6,228 nucleotides of DNA from Acidobacteriaceae bacterium (GCA_030042915.1 JASHYS010000392.1:1-6228), one strand, 5' to 3'. Positions 1 through 5,829 are shown, counted from the stretch's first letter. Numbers and translations: made by a program. Notes: generated by a model from the letters alone, not told the origin.

Positions 1-1
1 C

Positions 2-328
2 ACAGATCAAGCCATCGCTGATTTGAAGAAATCTCTGGCGGCGCGCCCCGATCAGCCCGATGTCCTGGCGGAGCTAGGGCAGATTTATGTTACAACGCGT
101 GAATTCACGCAGGCTGCCGCGTATCTTAATCGCGCCATTTCGCTCGACAGCGATAACTACGCCGCAAATTTTGGATTGCTCGAACTCTATGCGCGCACCA
201 GTGATCCCCGCCGCGATCAGCAATCCGCGCGTTTTGAAGAAATCAAAAACAAGAGGGAGCAGTTGGAGCGCGACATGATGCGCGTGCTCGAGATTCGCAA
301 GGATGACAGCTCGGATGCGTCGAAGTGA
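2..328 (+). CDS. TPR-repeat protein, 3' end only (108 codons visible)
   Basis: The reading frame is open from the left edge, so the true start lies outside the window; the TTG at 23 is internal to a repeat and is not a credible start. The fragment holds the tail of one TPR helix pair (AIADLKKSLAARPDQ), then a complete TPR motif beginning PDVLAELGQIY, with the family's L-x2-LG-x2-Y, the later A and F positions, and NRAISLDSDN at its close. The first helix of another repeat follows (YAANFGLLELYART). After that comes a highly charged helical tail (FEEIKNKREQLERDMMRVLEIRKDD), possibly a short coiled coil, ending in SSDASK. TPR arrays are protein-protein interaction scaffolds; the partner and any N-terminal enzymatic domain cannot be seen here. 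No convincing intrinsic terminator follows the stop. Confidence 0.88.
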   Translation, partial: TDQAIADLKKSLAARPDQPDVLAELGQIYVTTREFTQAAAYLNRAISLDSDNYAANFGLLELYARTSDPRRDQQSARFEEIKNKREQLERDMMRVLEIRKDDSSDASK

Positions 329-369
329 TCGCCCGGGATTTTTTTGAGGAAGAGAAACGGAGCTAGAAA

Positions 370-426
370 ATGAACATCGAACGGAGGGGCACCCCACGCT
401 CACGTACCCGGCCTAACAAATGCTAA
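370..426 (+). CDS. Possible 18-aa small ORF or leader peptide
   Basis: An ATG at 370 is preceded by GGAG at 359-362 with a 7-nt spacer, which is near-ideal for translation initiation. The ORF encodes MNIERRGTPRSRTRPNKC and stops with TAA at 424-426, 39 nt before the ATG of the next gene. The peptide is very basic (five Arg, one Lys) and has no recognisable domain. It could be a translated leader for the following gene, a genuine microprotein, or chance. Only the ribosome binding site supports it. Confidence 0.2.
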   Translation: MNIERRGTPRSRTRPNKC

Positions 427-454
427 CGGCAATGAACAATTACCCGTCAACCAT

Positions 455-460
455 TGAGGT
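455..460 (+). promoter_or_regulatory. Ribosome binding site that fixes the start of the 71-aa gene
   Basis: TGAGGT lies 5 nt upstream of the ATG at 466. This favours that ATG over the in-frame TTG at 454, which overlaps the Shine-Dalgarno sequence itself. Confidence 0.6.
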
Positions 461-465
461 ATGCG

Positions 466-681
466 ATGAAGTTCGATTACGGACAAGCGGTTGGCTACAA
501 GACGGTTTCGGAAACCGGCGTTGTCATGATAAAGATTGCCTCTGTTGTATCAATCACTCTTGTGGGGACCACCGATCAAGCGGAAGCTTTTGGGTTTCCT
601 ATTGGCACGGTGATGTACCAAATTGAGTTCGGAGACGGAAGCGATATTTTGGTGCCTGAGCAGGAACTCGACGGAATCTAG
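466..681 (+). CDS. Small hypothetical protein, 71 aa, beta-rich
   Basis: The ATG at 466 with GAGGT 5 nt upstream gives a 71-aa soluble protein beginning MKFDYGQAVGYKTVSETG and ending in TAG. There is no signal peptide or membrane segment. The sequence alternates short hydrophobic strands (VVMIKIASVVSITLVG) with an acidic, glycine-rich C-terminal block, FPIGTVMYQIEFGDGSDILV then PEQELDGI. The pattern 'PIGT-x-hydrophobic-Y-x-x-EFGDGS-x-x-x-x-PE' looks like that of short beta-barrel proteins with a 'F-x-Y/F-G-x-x-V' opening, some of which are annotated as hypothetical or as toxin-immunity-like. I cannot assign a family with confidence. It sits 137 nt after the TPR gene on the same strand, so co-transcription is possible but not shown. 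Codon use and the RBS support a real gene. Function unknown. Confidence 0.7.
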   Translation: MKFDYGQAVGYKTVSETGVVMIKIASVVSITLVGTTDQAEAFGFPIGTVMYQIEFGDGSDILVPEQELDGI

Positions 682-953
682 CGAAGAGCCTTGCTGTCAT
701 CGCTTGTGCTCCGGCTCGTAGCTCCGGTCTTGGGGTGGTGGTTCTCCGAAAAACTGAGGGGGTAAGTGTGCGCCTGGCCCGGATCTGGGGCGATGTAAAC
801 TCAGCACGAATTGGGGTGCCAAGGGTCGCATCTGCGCCGAACGATGCTGCTCTTCTTCGCTCAATGGGCACTGATCGCATGGTTAGGTGCCAAAGCGTGA
901 AGATGTGGCTTGGCCGCCCGCTGACGGACACGCCGCCTTACGGTGTCGGGAGC

Positions 954-974
954 TTAGGGCCACGTCACCCCTAG
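954..974 (+). repeat. Inverted repeat TTAGGG / CCCTAG, 9-nt loop
   Basis: The arms are 954-959 and 969-974. Five Watson-Crick pairs plus one T-G pair close a 9-nt loop (CCACGTCAC). There is no T-tract after it, so it is not an intrinsic terminator. It directly abuts the direct repeat at 975-995. Confidence 0.4.
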
Positions 975-995
975 AAGGTTGCTGTAAGGTTGCTG
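975..995 (+). repeat. Tandem direct repeat AAGGTTGCTG with 11-bp period
   Basis: AAGGTTGCTG occurs at 975-984 and again, identically, at 986-995, giving an 11-bp period, about one helical turn. AGGTT recurs once more at 997-1001 inside the following hairpin. Helically phased direct repeats are a common form of binding site for OmpR/PhoB-type response regulators (established knowledge). Whether this one is an operator is inference. It is about 230 bp upstream of the large gene's start. Confidence 0.45.
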
Positions 996-996
996 G

Positions 997-1017
997 AGGT
1001 TCCGGCGGCAGGAACCT
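997..1017 (+). repeat. Perfect 7-bp inverted repeat AGGTTCC / GGAACCT
   Basis: The arms 997-1003 and 1011-1017 pair perfectly around a 7-nt loop GGCGGCA. No U-run follows, so it is more likely a protein-binding dyad or a structured part of a leader RNA than a terminator. Confidence 0.5.
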
Positions 1018-1222
1018 GTTGAGAGCGCAGCGGTTAACTTCCAGATGGCCGGCCACACGGCCTCCATACGTAAATAGGACCTATACTGGTCACACACCCC
1101 AGGTCGGCTACGGTACTCGCATAGAGTTTTTATCTGCTGTGCACGCGGGAAAGATGGACGCGGTCCCTGAACCTTTGAGCAGCGAATGAAGTGAAAGCGA
1201 CCGCTCCGATGGGGCTGAGCTT

Positions 1223-4200
1223 ATGAGATCGCTCACGAGATGGATCGCTCGGGTGCTTTTTATCGCGCTCCTATCGCTGAGTTTTTGCTCTGCCCAGGTT
1301 TTGCGGCCGCGCGGCGGCAGCACTACGCCACCGCAGCGAGGACGCTTGATCCGCAAGCAAGCGATAGAACGGCATTTCCAGTCCATTCAGCCCCGGCCGC
1401 TGCCGCAGTTCGACGGGGCAGTTCCCGGATCGACGCTACTCGCGCAGCGTCACGAAGCGGCGGCCAAAGTTCAGGCACGGGTTCGGGCAAGCCTCCCTGT
1501 GAGGCTCCAGGCCACGTCGTCGGCGAGCACCGCGTCATCCGGCGTCTTGCTTCGGCCGGCAATTCCCGCGGGCCAACTGCCCGCCTTCGTGGTGACGGGC
1601 GACTTTAACGGCGACGGCAATGTAGATTTCATTGTTGCCAATGGACTCACCAACGATCTCTGGCTGTATGCAGGCAACGGCGACGGCACGTTTCAGCTTC
1701 CGCAAATCATTCCGCTCAGCAAGGGGCTTACGCCGGTTGGACTGGCGACGGCCTCGCTGCGCAACAACGGCATCCTCGACCTTGTGATTGCGGAAGCTGA
1801 CAGCTCGACCATCGGGGTTCTGCTGGGCAATGGCGATGGCACTTTCGGCTACGAGACCGAGTACGCGTTGCCTGAACCGCCCCAATCGGTGGTGATTGAC
1901 GATTTCAACAACGACGGCAAGCTGGATGTTGCCGCGGTAATGGACACCACCGTTGAACCGACCACAGCCGGGGTACCCTATATCGCGCTGCTGGCCGGGG
2001 ACGGCACGGGGAATTTCGCAGCTCCTGTGATCACTTCCAATGCGGGCTTCTACAGCAGCGCCTGGAACATTGCCTCGGGCGATGTGAACGGCGACGGCCT
2101 GCCCGATCTTCTGATTACCGGACCCGGCCTTGAAAACTCCCAGATTTTTCTGAACAACGGCGATGGGACGTTCACGGCGGGCCAGACTCTGCTCGAGAAC
2201 GGCCCGTTCAATTTTCTCGTCGATGGACGGCTGGGCGACGTGAATGGGGATGGCTGCCTGGACGCCGTAGTGGCCGATGCGTTCACCCCGGCTTGGGTTG
2301 CGCTCGGGGATTGCTCCGGCAAATTCTCCGCGCCGGTTCCGGTTTACATGGGCGTCAACAACGCCGCAGTACGACTGGCCGATGTAAACGGCGACGGGAA
2401 TCTGGACATTATCACCTCGGCATTCGCCGGATTCAGTCAAGCTGGAGTGGGAATGTATGGCGGCGACTCGCTCAACGTGGCCCTGGGCAACGGAAAAGGC
2501 ACTTTCACCACGGCGCGTCAATACACTGGAACCGGCCAGGCGTATTCGATCGCGACCGGGGACTTCACCGGTAGCGGCACACTGGATGTGGTGGCCGCAG
2601 AGAGCGACAGCGATACGGCGACCGTTTATCCAAATGACGGCACAGGCAGCTTCGGTTTTCCGCAGGGCATTTTCGCGGGAGTCTTAGGACCCGGCGCTGG
2701 CACCATCAATGCCCCGTTTTCCAGCCTCTCGTTTGGCGACTTGAACGGCAGCGGGAAGATTGACGCTTTCGTGCTGGATGAAGGCGGAAGCGGCGAGCTC
2801 TATGCAACGAGTTTTCTGAACGATGGAACCGGGAAATTCACCGGCCCCATCAATACGGACATGGGCATCTCTCTTTCCGGCAACTGGGTCGGCGATCATC
2901 GCCTGGGAAACTTCAGGAACACCGGCAACCTTGACCTGGTGGCAATCGGTCTCGATCAGGCCTTCACAGCTTCATCGCAGTTCATACTTTTTCTCGCCGG
3001 GAATGGAGACGGGACCTTCGCCGCGGGGACTCCTGTGGCGACGACGGGAGCGGACGGAATCCTGACCACTGGGGACTTCAATGGAGACGGCAAGCTCGAC
3101 TTTGTGGCTGTGAACGGCCAGACGACGCATACGCTCACCACATTTCTCGGCAACGGCAACGGCACGTTTCGCGCACTTGCGCCCGTCACGTTCAGCGACA
3201 CGGGCAATGGCATTGGTGGAACCTATGCAAGCCGCATCTATACAGGCGACTTCAACCAGGACGGCAAGCTGGACGTGCTCGTCTTCACCACCGGCAACGG
3301 TTACTTAACAACCGAATCGACGGTGTGGGAGCTCGACGGCAACGGGGACGGAACCTTTCAAACCCCGCGGCAACTGTTTACGGATTTCCAGCCGCTTGCG
3401 GTGGCGGAGTTGACCGCCAACGGTTACCCCGACATTGCCGAATACAACGCGACGTCGGATCCGACGGAAACACTACCCCCCGTGACGTTCACCAACTATC
3501 TTGACCAGCCAGGCGGCAGCTTTGTGCAGAGCAGCGCCTACTCGCCATACGCGGGAGTTCCGGAACCGGTAGAGCCCTATTTGCAGAACGGAGACCCGCT
3601 CTCCTCATCGATCGTAGGGGTTTACAGCAGCGACGGCAAACCCGACGAGGTGGCATTCCAAGTGCCGGAGGGCTCGGGTGTGGATTCATACCCCTACGCG
3701 CAGATTCTGATGGGGAACGGCGACGGAACGTTTACGCCCTCCTACGATATCTTTCCGTTTCTTGGTGGATATCCGGTCTACGCCGCCGATTTGACTGGAA
3801 ACGGCATCTCCGACATGGTCGAGTTGGACAGCGGCACTTCGGCTCTGCGCGAATTCCAGGGCGGGGCGGCACCTGCTTTGCAGATTGCGCTCGCAGAGCC
3901 GATCGTCACAGGGAATCAAGGCTGCGGATGGGTGTTCCCTGACCTCGCGTCGAGCTCTTCGCAGACCGTAACGCTTTCGTCGTCGGTTTCCGGCGTGATC
4001 ATCCCCAATTCGGTAACCATTCCCGCCGGAGCGCTAAGCGCTCAATTCTGTTACACCCTGGCCAGCAGTTTTAACTGGCGCCAGGTTTTTGACATCAATG
4101 CAACTTTGAACGGTTCCACGGCGACGATATACGCCTCAGATAGCTACGTTCTGGGTTTCAGTGAAGCCGTCTCCGCAGTCACACCGGTCGCGGTGTACCA

Positions 4201-5590
4201 AGGCCAGAGCAGTGCGCCGCTCACGTTGACGCTCACCGCGCAGCCCGGCTACAGCTCTACCGCAAACCTCTACTGCGTGGGACTGACTCAGGGCGACAGT
4301 TGCCAGTTCAGCCCAAACGCGCTCAGTGTTTCGCCCGCAGGGCCCACCTCCGCCACAGTCACGCTGGTGACCGCAGCCAACGCGGCTGATTTCGGCAACT
4401 CCCACAGCTTTACCATCGTGGCTGACGATGGCAATGTGATTCAGCGCCAGACGGTGACCTTGGGCGTGGCGGAGCTTGAGCTATCCGCCGTGGGCGCCGC
4501 GAACGTTGTATCCGCATCGCCTGGAAGCGGCAGCTCAGGGTTCTTCGTTGCGGGAATTCCCCCATATCAGCTCAGTTGTTCCGGATTGCCTGCGGGGGCG
4601 ACCTGCTCGTTCACCGGGACCCAGGAGCCATTTCCGTCAAGCAGCGGATTCAACGTAGCGGTGAGCGTGCCCTCAGGCATCGCCAGCGGCAGTTATCCGT
4701 TTACAGTGACGGCAACGAGCCAGACCTACACTGCTTCGGGCCCACTTACCTTACAGGTCGTCAGCTACAGCATTCAGGGGCCTTCCTCGGGCAGCAATTG
4801 GGTAATTCCTGGCATAACACAGAACGTATCGATCGGCGTGCAAGGTTCGTCGAACTGGTCCGGAGGCGGACAGGTAACCATCGCTTGCTCGCTCGACGTC
4901 ACGGCGACATGCACCGGCGGCATCGTGACGCCCGGGGTCAATACACCGACTCCGTTCGAACTCAGCATCAATGTGCCGTCTGGCACGGCGCCAGCGCAAC
5001 ACCAGCTCACGGTGACCTCAACCTTTGGCGGCGCGATACAAACCTATACATTCCCGCTCTACATTGTCAGCTTCAGCGGATCTCTCAGCACTTCGACGCT
5101 CACAATGGCACAAGGCGGAAGCAGCACGATGACCGCCACGTTGAATGCGTCAACTGGGTTCAGCGATTTCGTCTCACTGGCCTGCTCCGGAGCGCCGCAA
5201 CTTGCGTGCAGCTTCAATCCAAATCCCTCGCAGGTAACGGGAGGTACGGCGCAAACCGTCACCATCACGGTGACCGCCAGCGCGACCGCTCGTCTTGAAT
5301 CAAAGCCGGCGGGTTCCCCGGCTCGTGGCGTGATCGCCCTGGCAGGCCTGCTTTCGTTGGGACTCTGCTGCGGGCTTCTGCACAGAAGACGGCGCAATGT
5401 TCTGCTGCTGTTTTTGTTCGGGTTTGTTGTCCTTACTTTTGTAGCCTGTGGCGGAGGCGGCGGAGGCGGTGGAACTGGCGGAGGTGGTGGAGGAGGGTCG
5501 GATACCTACTCGTTGACCGTGACGGCGGCTCCCAGCTACACATCCACGGTAAGCACGTTAGGTACCGTCACGGTGACGGTGACTCACTGA
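1223..5590 (+). CDS. Secreted FG-GAP/VCBS-repeat and Ig-like surface protein, 1455 aa
   Basis: The ATG at 1223 opens directly into a Sec signal peptide: basic n-region MRSLTRWIAR, hydrophobic core VLFIALLSLSF, and probable cleavage after CSA at residue 24. An in-frame stop at 1187-1189 and the lack of an earlier start fix this choice; GGGG at 1211-1214 is a weak RBS 8 nt upstream. Residues 25-120 form an Arg/Ala/Ser-rich linker. Residues about 120-880 hold 14 FG-GAP/VCBS units of the D-x-N-x-D-G-x-x-D ... N-G-D-G-T-F type. Residues about 885-1354 form five Ig-like beta modules, each with two cysteines. The C-terminus has hydrophobic segments 1369-1386 and 1393-1408 around RRRR 1388-1391, then C1409, a Gly tract (1410-1425, one Thr) and a TVTVTVT tail. 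FG-GAP/VCBS proteins form calcium-stabilised beta-propellers used in adhesion and matrix interactions, so a surface adhesion or scaffold role is inferred; there is no catalytic domain. No operon partner overlaps it. Confidence 0.93.
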   Translation: MRSLTRWIARVLFIALLSLSFCSAQVLRPRGGSTTPPQRGRLIRKQAIERHFQSIQPRPLPQFDGAVPGSTLLAQRHEAAAKVQARVRASLPVRLQATSSASTASSGVLLRPAIPAGQLPAFVVTGDFNGDGNVDFIVANGLTNDLWLYAGNGDGTFQLPQIIPLSKGLTPVGLATASLRNNGILDLVIAEADSSTIGVLLGNGDGTFGYETEYALPEPPQSVVIDDFNNDGKLDVAAVMDTTVEPTTAGVPYIALLAGDGTGNFAAPVITSNAGFYSSAWNIASGDVNGDGLPDLLITGPGLENSQIFLNNGDGTFTAGQTLLENGPFNFLVDGRLGDVNGDGCLDAVVADAFTPAWVALGDCSGKFSAPVPVYMGVNNAAVRLADVNGDGNLDIITSAFAGFSQAGVGMYGGDSLNVALGNGKGTFTTARQYTGTGQAYSIATGDFTGSGTLDVVAAESDSDTATVYPNDGTGSFGFPQGIFAGVLGPGAGTINAPFSSLSFGDLNGSGKIDAFVLDEGGSGELYATSFLNDGTGKFTGPINTDMGISLSGNWVGDHRLGNFRNTGNLDLVAIGLDQAFTASSQFILFLAGNGDGTFAAGTPVATTGADGILTTGDFNGDGKLDFVAVNGQTTHTLTTFLGNGNGTFRALAPVTFSDTGNGIGGTYASRIYTGDFNQDGKLDVLVFTTGNGYLTTESTVWELDGNGDGTFQTPRQLFTDFQPLAVAELTANGYPDIAEYNATSDPTETLPPVTFTNYLDQPGGSFVQSSAYSPYAGVPEPVEPYLQNGDPLSSSIVGVYSSDGKPDEVAFQVPEGSGVDSYPYAQILMGNGDGTFTPSYDIFPFLGGYPVYAADLTGNGISDMVELDSGTSALREFQGGAAPALQIALAEPIVTGNQGCGWVFPDLASSSSQTVTLSSSVSGVIIPNSVTIPAGALSAQFCYTLASSFNWRQVFDINATLNGSTATIYASDSYVLGFSEAVSAVTPVAVYQGQSSAPLTLTLTAQPGYSSTANLYCVGLTQGDSCQFSPNALSVSPAGPTSATVTLVTAANAADFGNSHSFTIVADDGNVIQRQTVTLGVAELELSAVGAANVVSASPGSGSSGFFVAGIPPYQLSCSGLPAGATCSFTGTQEPFPSSSGFNVAVSVPSGIASGSYPFTVTATSQTYTASGPLTLQVVSYSIQGPSSGSNWVIPGITQNVSIGVQGSSNWSGGGQVTIACSLDVTATCTGGIVTPGVNTPTPFELSINVPSGTAPAQHQLTVTSTFGGAIQTYTFPLYIVSFSGSLSTSTLTMAQGGSSTMTATLNASTGFSDFVSLACSGAPQLACSFNPNPSQVTGGTAQTVTITVTASATARLESKPAGSPARGVIALAGLLSLGLCCGLLHRRRRNVLLLFLFGFVVLTFVACGGGGGGGGTGGGGGGGSDTYSLTVTAAPSYTSTVSTLGTVTVTVTH
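1580..3862 (+). repeat. Fourteen FG-GAP/VCBS protein repeats
   Basis: Units were aligned by the first position of D-x-N-x-D-G-x-x-D. They fall at residues 127, 178, 227, 287, 339, 387, 447, 506, 563, 618, 676, 729, 800 and 856, a spacing of 48-71 residues. Seven have a full calcium-loop motif (127, 227, 287, 339, 387, 618, 676; for example DFNGDGKLD and DVNGDGNLD). The other seven are degenerate: SLRNNGILD, DFTGSGTLD, DLNGSGKID, NFRNTGNLD, ELTANGYPD, VYSSDGKPD, DLTGNGISD. Most units end in N-G-D-G-T-F or a variant. Fourteen units would suit two seven-bladed propellers, which is inference. At DNA level the repeats share only short words such as AACGGCGACGGCA, so they are old and diverged. Confidence 0.85.
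5327..5497 (+). other. C-terminal double membrane segment with lipobox-like Cys and Gly tract (within the large CDS)
   Basis: Residues 1369-1386 (GVIALAGLLSLGLCCGLL) are hydrophobic. HRRRRN (1387-1392) follows, then a second hydrophobic stretch VLLLFLFGFVVLTFVA (1393-1408), then C1409 and G8-T-G7 (1410-1425). By the positive-inside rule the exported N-terminal domain, first segment out-to-in, Arg cluster inside and second segment in-to-out would place C1409 at the outer membrane face. HRRRRN plus the second segment plus FVAC then resembles the n-region, h-region and lipobox of a lipoprotein signal peptide placed internally. Phe at -3 is less usual than Leu/Val/Ile. Lipidation or processing here is inference. 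Confidence 0.6.
5450..5497 (+). repeat. GGN-codon poly-glycine tract
   Basis: Fifteen glycine codons (GGC, GGA, GGT, GGG mixed) interrupted by one ACT. They encode G8-T-G7 immediately after C1409. The mixed codons show selection for glycine rather than a pure DNA slippage tract, although length variation between strains is plausible. Confidence 0.8.
5564..5580 (+). repeat. Perfect 7-bp hairpin at the 3' end of the large gene
   Basis: ACCGTCA (5564-5570) and TGACGGT (5574-5580) pair perfectly around a CGG triloop, 7 nt before the TGA stop codon. It has no U-tract and so lacks the second half of an intrinsic terminator. It may simply follow from the alternating Val/Thr codons of the TVTVTVT tail, or it may protect the mRNA 3' end. 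Confidence 0.35.
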
Positions 5591-5646
5591 TTTCGGGAGG
5601 CGTTCTGGCTGGATCACCTTCATTCCGGGAAATTGCATCATTTTTG

Positions 5647-5656
5647 GTGACGTCAC
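5647..5656. repeat. 10-bp palindrome GTGACGTCAC
   Basis: A perfect palindrome lies in the intergenic region after the large gene, about 180 bp before the next start codon. It overlaps by one base the left arm (CGATAG, 5656-5661) of a looser inverted repeat whose right arm is CTATCG at 5677-5682. It could be an operator; no regulator family can be named from this sequence alone. Confidence 0.3.
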
Positions 5657-5748
5657 GATAGGCGACTGCGGGTCCACTATCGCGCCGCGCTTGTCACAGA
5701 GCGCAGGCTCCTCGATCCATTTCCGCACGTCATCTGCATCCCTCCCAA

Positions 5749-5766
5749 GTGTGAGAGCGGTCACAC
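5749..5766 (+). promoter_or_regulatory. CRP-family operator, GTGTGA-N6-TCACAC
   Basis: The perfect 6+6 dyad GTGTGA (5749-5754) / TCACAC (5761-5766) with a 6-bp spacer contains the exact CRP core TGTGA-N6-TCACA, centred at 5757.5. Crp/Fnr-family activators of the cAMP-binding class recognise this motif (established knowledge). It lies 72 nt upstream of the ATG at 5830 and about 41-42 bp upstream of the start point predicted from the -10 element at 5788-5793. That is the class II activator position. Confidence 0.6.
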
Positions 5767-5787
5767 GGCGACGCGATGTGGTCCGCG

Positions 5788-5793
5788 TATTCT
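5788..5793 (+). promoter_or_regulatory. Candidate -10 element TATTCT of the right-edge gene
   Basis: TATTCT matches the sigma-70 -10 consensus at five of six positions if scored against TATAAT with a C substitution tolerated, strictly four of six. The position 17 nt upstream (ACGGCG) is no -35 element, as expected where a class II activator overlaps the -35 region. The inferred start point is near 5799-5800, giving a leader of about 30 nt before the ATG at 5830. Confidence 0.4.
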
Positions 5794-5815
5794 GATTGCC
5801 GTTTCAGAAATTGAG

Positions 5816-5821
5816 TTGAGG
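5816..5821 (+). promoter_or_regulatory. Ribosome binding site of the right-edge gene
   Basis: TTGAGG ends 8 nt before the ATG at 5830. An in-frame TGA at 5812-5814 leaves this ATG as the only upstream start available. Confidence 0.55.
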
Positions 5822-5829
5822 CGTACTCA

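Larger units (their letters stand above)
682..1222. other. Non-coding stretch of about 540 bases before the large gene
   Basis: No reading frame here has both a plausible start signal and protein-like sequence; the ORFs that cross it are arginine/proline-rich or antisense and look like chance. Visible structure is limited to the hairpin and direct-repeat cluster at 954-1017 and a 10-bp palindrome TGGCCGGCCA at 1046-1055. A -10-like TATACT occurs at 1082-1087, but no acceptable -35 lies 16-18 nt upstream, so I do not call a promoter. The large gene's promoter and 5' leader should lie here. Confidence 0.6.

Noticed and set aside
326..345. Possible intrinsic terminator after the TPR gene (CCCGGG followed by seven T)
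   Set aside because: The GC palindrome has no room for a loop and no longer stem can be drawn upstream of the T-run.
411..888. Integron gene cassette around the small gene
   Set aside because: GCCTAAC and GTTAGGT core words exist, but no attC-length (about 57-141 bp) pair with internal L sites can be found after the small gene, and no integrase is visible.
1059..1087. Sigma-70 promoter with TATACT at 1082-1087
   Set aside because: The bases 16-19 nt upstream do not resemble TTGACA; a lone -10-like hexamer is not enough.
599..1386. Several 70-110-codon ORFs on both strands across the non-coding stretch
   Set aside because: They have Arg/Pro/Ser-rich or low-complexity translations, no ribosome binding sites and mutual overlap. 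They are typical chance ORFs in GC-rich DNA.
1535..2521. A 328-codon open frame on the minus strand inside the large gene
   Set aside because: It is antisense to the FG-GAP repeats. The repeated Asp/Gly/Asn codons remove stops from the opposite strand, and its translation has no domain-like pattern.
4576..5298. A 240-codon plus-strand frame overlapping the Ig-like region
   Set aside because: It is another frame of the large gene; the product is Arg/His/Gln-rich without domain structure, while the main frame shows clear Ig-like modules.
5558..5764. A minus-strand 68-codon ORF with GTG start in the intergenic region
   Set aside because: It would start inside the CRP-type dyad, end inside the large gene, has no RBS that I can see, and its protein is not recognisable.
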